DNA of 64,000 nucleotides from Dendrolimus kikuchii (taxonomy: Eukaryota; Arthropoda; Insecta; Lepidoptera; Lasiocampidae). The position numbers were made by a program, and so were the translations under genes. The notes under the pieces are model-generated. The model did not search any database and was not told the DNA's origin. It worked only from the letters and a program-made list of their open reading frames with translations. Positions 1 through 11,735 of this stretch are shown one piece after another (position 1 is the stretch's first letter; every line of letters starts with the position of its first letter). The stretch covers positions 26,028,935 through 26,092,934 of the forward strand of contig CM034389.1 of NCBI GenBank assembly GCA_019925095.2. The letters run 5' to 3'.

Positions 1-756
1 GTAATCGCTAGGAATAAGACAATAGATAAATAATTTGTATGATTAGTATATATATATATATATATATATATAAGTATATATATTTAATGTCCAAAACATA
101 AGATACCAAATACCTAAGTTAGCAATAACAGTATCGTCCAAAACATAAAAACACAAAAACAAAAATAAGTAGAGTATAAATATAAGAAATAGAGTAGCAA
201 AGAAGTAGTAATGAGGAAGATTTAACAAAGTAGTTTTATATAACAGGTAGAAACAAAGATAAATAGCAAATTAAGAAGTTTGTATTTCGCAGAAGTGAAA
301 TAGGAATGTAAAATAGACAAGTATAAAACAGCAAGAAAATTTAATTAGTAGTTAAGAATTTTTGAAAAAAGAGAAGTAAAGAAAGAAATAACAAGATATA
401 TACAAAAAAGAAATAAAAGAACAAAAACCCCCTAAAGTTATAAGCCCGAGTAATCTCGTTCGCTCGGAGAGAGGAATTAAAAAAATATATATTTTAAAAT
501 ATTTTGATGAATATCTGAGAATCATGTTACATTAAAAGAGCGTAAATAAATATTTAAATCCTCAACACCGTAAGCAACGAATGGGGATATAGAGTTGCAG
601 ATGTCCATAGGCAACGGTCACCACTTACGACTACTATAAGCAAAAGGGAAAACAAAAAAGTTGTTTCTTTCACTATAGACCTTAGCGTGCCAAAATGCTA
701 AGGTAAAAAATATGTTTTCAATTTAATTAAATAGGTATAGATTATTAAGATAATTA

Positions 757-1407
757 TTTTCAATTGTAAGTCGTGGTAGCGTAATGGCTAGCGCACGCGT
801 CCCAGACTCAGAGGGCGCGGGTTCGATCCTGGCTCGAACGCATGCACCTCTTAGTCAGTTTTCTGATCTAATGTGCATACATACATACATACATACATAC
901 ATAACTTCACGCCAGTTCCCTTGCGGGGTAGGCACGAACAACAGAGTGCCATTTAGGCTTATTCTTACACACCTCACTTGCCTCTTTGACATTCATAACT
1001 CTTGTCATGCAAGCTCGTCTGTTCTTAAGGCTCCTGACATCACCTTCGGCTAGTACACGATCAATTTGATCATGGAAGGTGTGTCGTGGCCTTCCACGAC
1101 TTCTGCATCCATCCACTTTTGCATTGTATATCTGTTTAGTCATTCTTTTATCATGCATTCTTTCCACATGCCCGAAGCACCGGAGCATTCCTTTCCTTAC
1201 CTTCACCCCGACAATGTGCATATTGCTACAATTACCATGTGCTAACAACGGTGAAGGAAAACATCGTGATGCAAACTGCACATCGAGATAACCGATGTGT
1301 CAAACCTGCCAAGCGTCCTTGGACAAGCGTGGCAGGTATACTGTCTGTTCCCCCTATAATGGGAGGCCCGAGCTCAGCAGTGGGACATTAATGGGCTGAT
1401 ATCATAT
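757..1407 (+). mobile_element. tRNA-headed SINE with RTE-like tail (SINE-R), interrupted by RTE-A
   Basis: The head has a pol III A box (TAGCGTAATGG, 777-787) and B box (GGTTCGATCC, 820-829). The tail (CAGCAGTGGGACATTAATGG) resembles RTE LINE 3' ends. The whole insertion is flanked by a 16-bp perfect TSD, ATTATTAAGATAATTA, at 741-756 and 1408-1423. An RTE-A copy sits inside it at 880-1212. Confidence 0.8.
880..1212 (-). mobile_element. RTE-A LINE 3' fragment, nested in SINE-R
   Basis: 5'-truncated copy on the minus strand encoding the RTE C-terminus ([24 protein letters not shown] ... YPARELA) followed by an (ATGT)n tail. Flanked by the TSD AATGTGCATA at 870-879 and 1213-1222. The SINE-R copy at 2655-2868 shows the uninterrupted site. 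Confidence 0.85.
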
Positions 1408-1884
1408 ATTATTAAGATAATTAATTATATATAGGAAAACCATTTATCGTAGTAAATATGTTCACAACCTTGTTATTTAATCGTAATATTAAATTATGAT
1501 TATCGTGATTTAATGAACATTAACATGATAAAACAATACAAAATTACTTTCCCCTCACAGTTTCTTAGAAAATGCTTTATTAACATCGAGATATCGTTGT
1601 TTATCTGATTAAATGTTAAATAGGCTTTCCCTGTATTCGTTTTCAATAAAACGTGTTTGGATTTGTAAATGATGTTTCGTTTCGACGCAGGATTGACTTA
1701 ATTTATAGCTCGATTGCTGCTTATCGAGTGCATGCGCATGCGATTATGTCTGTTAAGTGTGTGGCAGTACACGAAATAGGAACGGTTCTGTATAGGTGAC
1801 AAAAGTGTCACACTTTCGTCATGTGACCACGAAAACATAGAACAGAATAGAACATCACAGATTACATAAACTGTTAGAAACATT

Positions 1885-2099
1885 TTTTTTTATTGCTGGA
1901 GTACAGCAGATAGGCTAACGACCGGATTGTGATGGAAAATGGTTACCGTCTAATATTTGCAACACCTGAAAACTGGCCACTAAAGCCAAGCAACTCAAGG
2001 TTGTTATGGCGGCACGTTCTAGACCAGGGGTGGTATTTTGTCGCCTCTTACGACAGGCAGCCGGGAATTAATATTCTTTCTCCGTTCCTGCACGGAGAA
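1885..2099 (-). mobile_element. S1 poly(A) retroposon, diverged and internally deleted
   Basis: Shows the S1 tail (T-run, ATTGC-GGAG, CAGCAGA-AGGC) and head (CTCCGTTCCTGCACGGA) with a shortened middle. Compare the fuller copies at 4684-5008 and 42859-43168. Confidence 0.75.
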
Positions 2100-2272
2100 A
2101 TATAATTCAAGATAGAAAAGATGTTGTCTTCTTTATAAGATCGACAGTTTGTCCTTTCAGACGTATAATACAGGTAGTTCGTAATGTTGCTTAGGCATTA
2201 TATAAAATTATTACTATCATGTCATTACATTTATCTACTTGTGTTATTTACAGAACATTAACAAAAAATCAC

Positions 2273-2443
2273 ATACATACATACATACATAACTTCACGC
2301 CAGTTCCCTTGCGGGGTAGGCACGGACAACAGAGCGCCATTTAGGCCCATTCTTACACACCTCACTTGCTTCTTTGACATTCATAACTCTTCTCATGCAT
2401 GCTCGTCTGTTCTTAAGGCTCCTGACATCACCCTCCGCTAGTA
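2273..2443 (-). mobile_element. RTE-A LINE 3' fragment
   Basis: About 170 bp of the RTE-A C-terminal coding region and (ATGT)n tail. The TSD is AACAAAAAATCAC at 2260-2272 versus AACAAAAAGTCAC at 2451-2463 (one mismatch), with a few filler bases at the 5' junction. Confidence 0.8.
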
Positions 2444-2654
2444 ACAAAACAACAAAAAGTCACGTTATTAAAAAATACTTAACATATACAATATACATAC
2501 ATAAAGAAGCATTTATTGAAAATACCTCAAAAAGCACTTAACAGATGCTGTGCAAACTTTTCGTTGAAAGTATTCTTGGAGCTATATAACGGTTGAAGCT
2601 TTAAAAATGTATTTAGAATTTTCCATTTCACAATTTCAAAGTTAGAGGAGCAAA

Positions 2655-2868
2655 CAAAGCATGTAACACTAAAGCAGTTGTCTGACCTAATGTGCATATT
2701 GTTATAAATATCACGTGCAGACGGTGAAGGAAAACATCGTGGTCAGACCTGCACATCGAAATGACCGATGTGTCAAACCTGCCAAGCTGCTTTGCATAAG
2801 CGTGATTGGTAACTGTCCGTTCCCCATGAATGGGAGGCCTGAGCCCAGTAGTGGAACGTTCATTATTT
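2655..2868 (+). mobile_element. SINE-R copy, head missing
   Basis: Shares the SINE-R body (GGTGAAGGAAAACATCGTG, CCGATGTGTCAAACCTGCCA) and tail (GGGAGGCCTGAGCCCAGTAG) without the pol III boxes. It gives the empty site for the RTE-A insertion in the first copy. Confidence 0.7.
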
Positions 2869-3109
2869 TACTACCTATCAAAAAATAATTACCACTTGTA
2901 AAGATACAAACAAACAAAAAGTCAAAACGTTTCCATATATTGAAGAACTGACATACAAACAAGCACTTTCTCGTGGGAGCTGAGCATTGTTTAGTCTTTC
3001 AGGGGCCCATTGTTAGACAATTGTTCTCCAACACAAAAACCAATTGGTTACTTTCAACGATTTTTCAAGACTGTTGCTTCTCATCAGATTAGTTCAGTTA
3101 CTATAAAGG

Positions 3110-3315
3110 CCACGACACACCTTCCATGATCAAATTGATCGTGTACTAGCAGAAGGTGATGTCAGGAGCCTTAAGAACAGACGAGCTTGCATGACAAGAG
3201 TTATGAATGTCAAAGAGGCAAGTGAGGTGTGTAAGAATAAGCCTAAATGGCACTCTGTTGTTCGTGCCTACCCCGCAAGGGAACTGGCGTGAAGTTATGT
3301 ATGTATGTATGTATG
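3110..3315 (+). mobile_element. RTE-A LINE 3' fragment
   Basis: Begins at GGCCACGACACACCTTCC in the C-terminal coding region and ends in the (TATG)n tail. TSD TACTATAAAGG at 3099-3109 and 3316-3326. Confidence 0.82.
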
Positions 3316-3668
3316 TACTATAAAGGTGGGGCTGCATCTGGGATAGTATTAAAGATATACATGGATAATACAGATGAAGCCGCAGCATTAATATTTTAGA
3401 AAAATAAACTATGTACCTAGTTATACCTGCGACTTCCTTTACGTGAATTTTCTGTTATCTTACATGAAACTCTTTTATAATTATTGTAAAACGGATAGCT
3501 GTTGGTTTTTTATTAACCAAGGAAACTCCAGATTTAATATTAATTATAATATATTTTAGGTTTTTATACCGATAGATTTGTTGACTTTTGAGCATTTTTT
3601 AAGATACACTAAAATGCATTTAATTGAAAACATCCCATATATCAAAATGACAGAACTATTATCTACAT

Positions 3669-4197
3669 TATAAAACTACGTTTTAACGGTTTTAAGCGCG
3701 GTAATTTTATTTGATTTTGGTTTTTCCGACGTTTCGGCCACTTTTCAGTGGCCGTGATCACGGAAGACAAAGATGTCAAGTGTCAACGAGTATTGTTAAA
3801 GTTTTATTTAGCCTACCGCCAACTTATTAATTTTAATTATTTAATTTTATTTTTAATTTTGTTTATGGTTATTATTTACTCTATGGGAGCCTAATCTAAT
3901 TTACTACCGCTTCGCATCATGTTGTGGCTTGAAGAGAAGAAGCGGCGCAAGAAACTCCTCAGCAAACATGCCTAGCTCTAATAATTTTATATAATATTAA
4001 AACGGGTGGGAGAAAAAATATTATATATAACTAAATAATTAACAAGTTGGAGGTAGGCTAAATAAAACTTTAACAATACTCACTGACACTTGACATCTTT
4101 GTCTTCCGTGATCACGGCTACTGAAAAGTGGCCGAAACGTCGGAATAATAAAAATCAAAAATTGTCGCGCTTAAAACCGTTAAAACGTAGTTTTATT
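3669..4197. mobile_element. foldback DNA element with ~150-bp inverted ends
   Basis: Left end TAAAACTACGTTTTAACGG and right end its complement; the inverted arms (3669-3822 and 4049-4197) include GACGTTTCGGCCACTTTTCA and CCGTGATCACGG. The centre (3850-4045) has an unrelated LINE-like segment (GAGAAGAAGCGGCGCAAGAA). TTA on both sides could be a 3-bp TSD. A shorter relative is at 11575-11735. Confidence 0.72.
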
Positions 4198-4683
4198 ATA
4201 AACTTGATCACTTAAAAATCACGATTTAAAAACCAGCAGATAGTATAATAGATAGCAGAAAAGTACCTAAATGTCAACGATTTTGAAAATCAGATTCACC
4301 TACCGGATGTTATGTTATATAAACAATAAACTTTTGTTTGTTCCCATGTGTTTATAGTGGACAGATTGTTTTTAGATTCTTAAAGGAAATGACGGGTTCG
4401 CTTCACTTAAAACATTCCCACGGGAGAATGCTGTGCTATTAAAATTCATGTCCGTGTTGTCTCATGTTCAAGTTCACTATTAAAAAAAGAAATTAGGTCT
4501 GTATGTCAATCATATCATTTTAATTAATCTAAATAAATAAACACACTAAAGATTTTCCACGGTTTCTTATTTAGCATAGTTTTCACTGGTTAATTAAAAT
4601 AGAAAACGAATTATGATTATTTTCGTAAGAAAATGTAGATGTATTTAATTGGGCGCAGGTTTTGGCCACTTAAGTAAATGTTT

Positions 4684-5008
4684 TTTTTTTTATTTTTTTT
4701 TTATTGCAGGAGTTCAGCAGACAGGCAGACGGCCCACTTAATGGAAAGCGGTTACCATCGCCTATGGACATTTGCAACACCAAAGGTGCGACAAATGCGC
4801 TGCTGCTCTCTTAAGGGAGACTGGAACCTGGTCACTAATGCCGGAACACAACTCAAGGTTGTTATGGCGACATACTTTAGACCAGGGGTGGTACCCGTCC
4901 AGTCGGGCAAATGCCCTACCACCTGGCTGTGGGTTGTTCTGTCGCCTCTTACGACAGGCCGCCCGGCCGCAGGAAATTGTATTCTTTCTCCGTTCCTGCA
5001 CGGTCAAT
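4684..5008 (-). mobile_element. S1 poly(A) retroposon, near full length
   Basis: Read on the minus strand, it runs from GTGCAGGAACGGAGAAAG through CCTGTCGTAAGAGGCGAC to CTCCTGCAATAAAA and a poly(A). AAGTAAATG/ATGTAAATG near 4673 and 5007 may be a TSD. It encodes no recognisable protein. Confidence 0.8.
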
Positions 5009-5252
5009 GTAAATGTAAGAACCTATTAGGCCATGGACGTGATATTTAGCGTTTTTGATGTTTAAGTCCCTGTCAATTAGGATTCCCCGAGATAAGCCAT
5101 ATTCTATAAATCGTTACAACGTTGTTATCATGTCGCTAATGATAAGTAACATTAATTAATTATTATGTTATCAATTCATCAGTTTCACAGTGTGCAATTA
5201 TGAAAATTAGCGCAACTATTAAGACCATGGACTTATTTTGATTGATGATTGA

Positions 5253-5569
5253 GTTTTTGGCGGGAACTGAAAGGGGACGTTATGCTGTGCAGTTTTATTT
5301 TCTAAAAATGTGTAAAATTACTCTAAAATGAACAATAGTTGTAGGATATTGATAGTTTTTGAGTAGTAATTATGTGTTTTGTGAGAAATGTGAACTGTAT
5401 AGTCAAATGTGATTTTTTGAGTTGTCACAAGAACTCCGATGAATGGCACTAGCTGATTACCTACAGTTCAGCTGTGCTATACATAGGCTTAAGAAAATGA
5501 AGAAACTATAATGTAAACTAAGATCTGGCTTAAAGGCCTAGCTGCCAAGCCATAAACCTAAATAAATAA
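5253..5569 (+). mobile_element. S2 short retroposon
   Basis: Begins GTTTTTGGCGGGAACTGAAA and ends CCAAGCCATAAACC plus AAATAAATAA. A 15-bp perfect TSD, TTGATTGATGATTGA, lies at 5238-5252 and 5570-5584. No pol III boxes are seen. Confidence 0.85.
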
Positions 5570-6831
5570 TTGATTGATGATTGAAATAATTGAGATAAAT
5601 TGAGTTCAGATACAATAATTCTGGTAAGTAGCCTGAAAGTAATTATTTATTTTAAAGATTTTAATTAATGCTAATTTCTATTCGCATTATAGTTGAGCCG
5701 TTATAAGAAGCCTCATTTGAAGTTTTCATATAAAACACCACGATTAGCTTATATCCTCTGACAACGTTATGTTTGTCAACATTTTTTTTTCTAAAATATT
5801 AGTGACATAACCTGGTTATTGACGTATAAAGTTTAAACATAATTCGTAATTAAGTTATGCAATTTTTTACATTTTAAAGAAAAATTACAACGAAATGCAA
5901 AATATGCTATTTTTTTAAATAATAAATCGCTTTGTTTTAATCGATTCGGTAATGTATGACTATCTATATCGATGCCAATTTTTAATTGTATCATCGACAA
6001 TTTACGCAACTACTAAAATCAGCTTGATAGATGCCAAATATGGTTTTGTAGAACGACCGAACTATAGTTAAGTAATCAGTAGACTTACGAATCTTTATCT
6101 TCGTTTGAAGACATCTATCTACTAATGGCTGATTCCAACATCTTACTATTGAGTCACTTGTTTTACCATCCGTTGAATTTTGACATTAGGAAGACAAATG
6201 AACGCTTGGTAAGATAGGCAGGCAGGAGGATAGACACGCCACCCGAAAGCCGGTATACTAAACGGTTTATTTCTGTATTTCAATTTGAATGAATCAACCA
6301 AAAAATCATTCAACGACATTGAACACCATCGTGTACTTTCAGTTCTATGATTTTCAATTAAATTGATTCAATTTGGATCATCCGTTTAATATCAGCGTTA
6401 TCAAGGTGCCTTAAAAATTCTGCTGTTTGGCGTTAGTCAAAGAGATAGAACACTATTGTGTAAATGAATATAAGCGCTGCACAGTAGATCCAAATATACA
6501 TAAATAACGAGGCTGTATGGTCTATGCAATTTGCTTGTTCTTCAAATACTGATGAACAATTTAAGTCCGCGCCACCAAAGTAGTCCTACAGACGCGGCGC
6601 TGCAATCACTGTACTTAATCCTGCCGGAGTAATTATTTGCTAATCCGTAAATCGATGTAGGTAATTACTAAATAATAAATACAAAATCTTTCATAGTTAA
6701 AGCTGTAAATTTATTTCCTGGCTAGTTTACGAACAAATTTTTATCAAATAACGGAGCTGTCATCTTTTTTCCTTTATTTTCCGTGGGACTTCATTATGTG
6801 GCGCGGACCATACATCTAACTATATAAAGTG

Positions 6832-7164
6832 GAGAGTTTTTGGAGAGCGGAAACTGAAAGGAGAACTTGTGCTGTGCAGTTTAATTTTCTAAATATGTAT
6901 AAAATTACTCTAAAATGAACAATAGTCGTAGGATATTGACAGTTTTTGAGTAGTAATTATGTGTTTTGTGAGAAATGTGAAGTGTAAAGTCAAATGTGGT
7001 CTTTTGAGTTGTCACAAGAACTCCGATGAATGGCACTAGCTGATTACCTACAGTTCAGCTGTGCTACGCATAGGCTTAAGATAATTAAGAAACTATCTAT
7101 ATTGTAAACTAAGATCTGGCTTAAAGGCCTAGCTGCCAAGCCATAAACCTAAATATAAATAAAT
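6832..7164 (+). mobile_element. S2 short retroposon
   Basis: Same family as 5253-5569, with a slightly altered start (GAGAGTTTTTGGAGAGCGG). TSD AACTATATAAAGTG (6818-6831) versus AACTACATAAAGTG (7165-7178). Confidence 0.85.
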
Positions 7165-7640
7165 AACTACATAAAGTGCTGAACATGCAGTGTCAGTTGC
7201 TTAGCAACGGGCACGCATTCCCCCATGCTTACCCACGAGCAAGTACCTAACTAATGGTATGTGGCGTGCATTTGGTTTTTTAATATCACATGTCTATATT
7301 TGAATGCGCCCAATAAACACGTCTGGAATATTAAATTTGAAATTAGATTGTTTTTAAGGCTACGTGTTCGACTGAGTCCTTGCTTGCAATTTGGCTTTGT
7401 CAATAATTCTCATTTTTTTGTATAAGATTTGAATAGAAATAAATAAATATTATTTAATGTCAAATAAATGTATTTTTTTTCACATTCTTCCAAACATTTT
7501 GAGTCGGTACAGTATGTGTTTTCCTTTCATACTCCTCCATTATGGGAAAAGTCTTCTGTTACACCACAAACCATCATGTTATCCTTCACAAAATCCATCT
7601 TCTCTTTTTTCATCTACCTATACACTTACATATATCCATC

Positions 7641-7740
7641 AGGTGTTATTTATTGTCTTCACCACTGCTGTACTATCTTCTACAATTTTCTTAAGCCTAG
7701 AAGGTTTCCTAGAAGATATCGCTTTAAGCGATAAAGGTAG
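7641..7740 (+). mobile_element. diverged LINE 3' end (GCGATAA hairpin type)
   Basis: CTAGAAGATATCGCTTTAAG and GCGATAAAGG are a degraded form of the GGAAGAGATCGCT...AGCGATAAGGCCGCC end seen at 31628-31770, 44820-44885 and 59672-59735, here on the + strand. Confidence 0.5.
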
Positions 7741-7927
7741 TCCTTTGTTTAATCTATCTTCTACATACATACATATGAAAGTGTTTTTATTTATTCATTA
7801 ATTTTGTATATTAATTTAGGCAAATTGTCGTTGATACATATAATCTGGTGATTACATTAATTGATCCTTAACGAGATGGTCATTATCTTGGAATCTCTTA
7901 CAAGAAGTTATTAATGTCGTTGATAAT

Positions 7928-8097
7928 GGCCCATTCACTATCCTGCATGGCAGTCCTCCTAGCATTTTGCGGCGTAATGCAGGATTGTAAATGTTGTTGC
8001 AGCCTGCATTGCGTCCGGCAACACAGAGCAAGGTGCCTCTTGAGTTCTGCAAGCTCCGCTCGCTGCAGAACTTACCATGCAATATAGTGAATGGGCC
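7928..8097. mobile_element. 170-bp inverted-repeat element (MITE-like)
   Basis: Perfect 14-bp inverted ends GGCCCATTCACTAT (7928-7941) and complement (8084-8097), extending imperfectly to about 26 bp. GC-richer than its surroundings, with no coding potential. Confidence 0.65.
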
Positions 8098-8750
8098 TCT
8101 TTAGAACTTGCCACGATATTTTTGAATTTAGAACTTTTGCTGTTTCTTTGTTTCTCTGATGTCATTTTTTTTATCATAAACCCGTCTATATTTGCACGTG
8201 AAGTTATAATTATTTATAGCCTGCTTACGAATCAACATTTAAAGAAGTGTTATGCATATTGCATAAACTCGAACCTTCTATAAGATGATAGATAAAATAA
8301 TAATATTTAATGTATATACGTAGGTATCTCATTTAAAGGTAGTGTTTAAGGCTTTGTATAAAAATTTGTTAAGTATTTTGTTTTGACAATAAATAATGTT
8401 AAATACACTCGATTGATCACATAAGTACCGAATGCAGAACAATGAGAAGAATGTACCGTTAGCAAAAACCAAATACATATTCGCCTGAACGAGGATAGTG
8501 TGTTAAGTACACAGCGCACCTGACATGAATCGAGCTATCGGACTCTCGATTCGAATGAACCACTTTTCGAATGATAAATGGATTTTACAAATTATGTTAT
8601 CACCTTTTGATTTTTAAAAAGACTGCATAATTTAGGTGATTTCCCTTGAAATGATATAAGAGGGGAATAACACTTACGAAATGCAATCAATAAACCCAAA
8701 TTCGTGGAAGAATTCGTGTTAGCAACACTAGTAGTTCTATTTTCAGAATG

Positions 8751-9021
8751 AGTTTTTGGCGGGAACTGAAAGGAGACGTTGTACTGTGCAGTTTTATTTT
8801 CTAAAAATGTGTAAAATCACTCTAAAATGAACGATAGTTGTAGGATATTGATAGTTTTTGAGTAGTAATTATGTGTTTTTGCGAGAAATGTGAACTATAT
8901 AGCCAAATGTGGCCTTTCGAGTTTTCACAAGAACTCCGTTGAATGACGTCGATTGTAGCCTACAATACAACGGCGCCTGGCTTAAAGGCCTAATAGCCAA
9001 GCCTTAAACATAAAAAAAATA
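8751..9021 (+). mobile_element. S2 short retroposon
   Basis: Begins AGTTTTTGGCGGGAACTG with the usual tail and an internal deletion before GGCGCCTGGCTTAAAGGCC. TSD TATTTTCAGAATG at 8738-8750 and 9022-9034. Confidence 0.85.
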
Positions 9022-9900
9022 TATTTTCAGAATGTTTTGGAGCGTAATTTGCTAGACTTGGAGAGGTACTTCGAATGTGTGTGCTTCACTGGCTATTAAA
9101 AAAATATAAGAGATCCATATAACAGGCATTACTAATTTATATTATTTCCAATTGTTATTCTAAAAGTGGATATTTTATCGTCGCCTTCTATAATAGAGAC
9201 TTACCCTTGTATTACCTGAATATTTTAACCATTTTTCTGAGATATCAGATGAATGAGAATATTTCAAACCACGTAAACCTTTTGTCTTAAGATCTGTTAA
9301 ATACGTAAACAAATTCCACCGCAACCATAATAAGGACGTGCGATTTCCTACGCGTCCATAAGATTATTAAAAACAACATGTTTTTTCTCGACATATATGT
9401 TGTTAAACAGGTAAATTGTTTGACATGAGAGAACAATAAACATATTTTTCTACTTGTTTCACTGGTATTTACTTCCGTAAATAAATATTTATTGAAAATA
9501 ATTGTTTAATTATTTATCTTTATGTAAGTACCAGCATTAATGGATATCAGCTATAACATGGAAACTTCGTTGTAGTAAGTTTTGTTATTAGTATTTTTAA
9601 TAAAAAGGTATGTGAATGCCAAAGGTGTTACCAGTGTGTTACTGGTCCCAAATAGGACTGGAACCAGAGGGCTTACTCCCAAACACCTTTCGTCGTCCGT
9701 TTTCGTCCGATCGACCCGAAAAATTCAATAAAACTTTATAAAGAAGAAGGAAATTACAAAAAAAATATTTAGAATTACAACAAGAAAGTTTATATAAAAC
9801 AAAAATACAGTGTAAACTCTATGTAACGTCACTCGATTTAATGACAAACTCCTTTAAGCGTCAAAATCACTTGGCTTTAGTTGGTTTAGCTTGTCTTCCA

Positions 9901-10195
9901 TCGTCGGCTGGGCGTAACTATGTTCTAAATCTCAGCCTTTCCAACACAAACAAAAGCGCAGGGTCGTCAGGGAGGAGGGGGTTTTTAGTGGGTATTGGGG
10001 TTGCTCGCTCGTGCAGCAACGCTCGGAGTCTTCCACACTATTCTGTGACGTCGCTCGCGGACGGGGCACTGCCAAGAGCATACTATTGCTGCAGTCTTAT
10101 CGCCCCCGACCGACGCATGTCGTTCCCCTAGCAACGACCCAGTTTGTGCGTAAATCGGTTAAGCATTTTCCCTCGCCTCAATACAAAAAAAAAAA
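9901..10195 (+). mobile_element. R1-like GC-rich retroposon 1, 5'-truncated
   Basis: Starts at TCGGCTGGGCGTAACTATG and ends in poly(A). It matches the minus-strand copy at 30031-30431. It contains GGTTTTTAGTGGGTAT, shared with the next insertion. It is flanked by AGCTTGTCTTCCAT at 9888-9901 and 10196-10209. Confidence 0.8.
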
Positions 10196-10209
10196 AGCTT
10201 GTCTTCCAT

Positions 10210-10559
10210 CGTGGGGCGCGTTACAGACCGCCCTACGCCTAGAGAGCATGATGATGCCGGGGGATAAGTCCCCCGGCAATGGAAGAGGCCTCCTGAGGGA
10301 GGCCCACGCCTACCAGGGCTGCGGAGAGGCTAGGTCATATACCCGTAGCCCTGGCATAAGGCGAAGGACGGAACACCCAGGGGTTTTAGTGGGTATCCCT
10401 AACCGGGGGTGGCAATAGCGTGGCACCAGTTCTGACTGGGCATGCTGGTGCCACTCTTGATCTGGCGAATCTCACACACGGGTCGCGAATTATCCCCCCA
10501 AGGCTCTGCCCTTGTCGCGGCTTATGGTCCTCAAGTGGTTTTCCCCTGGCTAAAAAAAA
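10210..10559 (+). mobile_element. R1-like GC-rich retroposon 2
   Basis: Begins CGTGGGGCGCGTTACAGACC, has hairpin-like GC motifs (CCGGGGGATAAGTCCCCCGG) and GGTTTTAGTGGGTATCCC, and ends GGCTAAAAAAAA. It is flanked by AGCTTGTCTTCCAT at 10196-10209 and 10560-10573. It is probably the 3' end of an R1-clade LINE or its SINE (inference). Confidence 0.75.
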
Positions 10560-11069
10560 AGCTTGTCTTCCATAGAATGATACACTCTATATAGCATTAC
10601 CACTCTCAATAACGACAACAATAAGAAATAAAAAGTATTTTTTAGATTGTCCAATTTAGTAAAAGACGCGCAGCTGTGTACGTTCTTTTATCGCTTTATT
10701 ATCCTAACCCGTAATAAACTCGGTTGTCGGCATCATGCATACCGAAATTTCAAAGAAATTTCGAAATACCGAAATTTCTAAGTACTTCCTTTATCACCAA
10801 GTTGCCTCAATATCGCAAGATATGAATAAAATAGGTAAAAAAATACAACAAAATTACTGGTTCAGCAAAAGACGTCAGACAAAAATAACAGACTTCGTTC
10901 CATTTAACGACAACTCTCTATGACGCCACAAAATGCACAGTCCCTTCTGTGTCGTTATATAGAGTTTACACTGCACATGGAGCATACATTGTAAAATTCA
11001 CTTGAATATAAAAAAAAACAAGAAAAATAAGTTCTAAAACGAAAACGAATGAGGAAACACGTTTGGGAG

Positions 11070-11215
11070 CAAGGCCATTGATGCGGGAACGCAACTCAAG
11101 GTTATTATGGCAGCATGGTCTAGACCAGGGGTGGTAGCCATCCAGATGGGTAAATGCCCGACAAACTGGCTGTGGGGTGTTTTGTCGCCTCTTACGACAA
11201 GCGATCTGCGCAGGC
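11070..11215 (-). mobile_element. S1 fragment
   Basis: Central part only (CTCAAGGTTATTATGGC, ACCAGGGGTGGTAGCCATCC, TTGTCGCCTCTTACGACA), lacking both S1 ends. Confidence 0.7.
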
Positions 11216-11401
11216 AAATTCTAATTTTTAAATTCAAATTTTGTTTAAAATTAGTTTCTCTAGTAAGCTCTATTGTGTCATACAATAGTAAGTGTTATCA
11301 TGCGATATAAATTTTTGAAATAAGTACCATAAATTGAAAATAATCAATAAAAAATATTATTTTATTTTATAACACGAAGATAGAGGTCTCAATAAAAATA
11401 A

Positions 11402-11560
11402 TGAATGAATGAAAATTCTTTATTGTTCACCATAAACCTAAATCTAGACAATTGATATATATACATAAGATAATAATACTATGCTGTACATGTATATATA
11501 TATTACATATATATCATAATATATATACATGTGCAACATAATATTATTATCTTAAGTTTT
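11402..11560 (-). mobile_element. LINE 3' end followed by an AT-rich inverted repeat
   Basis: GAAAATTCTTTATTGTTCACC and CATAAACCTAAATCTAGACA match 31628-31680. The adjoining 11462-11558 is an imperfect inverted repeat with arms of about 45 bp around ACATAAGATAATAATACTAT. Confidence 0.6.
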
Positions 11561-11574
11561 CGTAATACATGACA

Positions 11575-11735
11575 AAACTACGATAAAATGGTTTTTAGCG
11601 CGATATTTTATTTAGTTTATTACTATTCCGACGTTTCGACCACTACTACTCACGGCAACCGAAAAGTGTACGAAACGTCGGAATAAAGAAAATCTAATAA
11701 AATACCACGCTCCAAACCGTTTTAAATATAAAAAA
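11575..11735. mobile_element. short foldback element related to 3669-4197
   Basis: Inverted arms around CCGACGTTTCGACCACT and complement GTGTACGAAACGTCGG, with ends ACAAAACTACGATAAAA and CCAAACCGTTTTAAAT. It lacks the middle segment. Confidence 0.65.

Larger units (their letters stand above)
9808..10973. mobile_element. pogo/Tigger-like DNA transposon carrying two retroposon insertions
   Basis: Perfect 15-bp terminal inverted repeats CAGTGTAAACTCTAT at 9808-9822 and 10959-10973. Without the two insertions it is about 490 bp, matching the copy at 45179-45660. The frame at 10735-10920 ends RRQTKITDFVPFNDNSL, resembling the Q-K-ITDF ends of Tigger/pogo transposases, so it looks like an internally deleted derivative. 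Confidence 0.75.

Noticed and set aside
43..228. 61-codon ORF with hydrophobic N-terminus
   Set aside because: AT-rich low-complexity DNA ending in a (TA)n run gives Phe/Leu/Tyr-rich frames by chance.
771..835. tRNA gene
   Set aside because: Pol III boxes belong to SINE-R, bounded by a TSD together with its RTE-like tail.
884..905. Independent (CATA)n microsatellite loci
   Set aside because: Here and at about ten other places the run is the tail of an RTE-A copy, not a free-standing microsatellite.
907..1281. 124-codon minus-strand ORF as a host gene
   Set aside because: It matches the RTE C-terminus shared with ten other loci here and is 5'-truncated.
4678..5049. 123-codon ORF with cysteines
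   Set aside because: Lies on an S1 retroposon; similar frames open by chance in other S1 copies on both strands.
9960..10420. GC-rich frames as a gene
   Set aside because: These are two retroposons with poly(A) tails and TSDs inside a pogo-like element.
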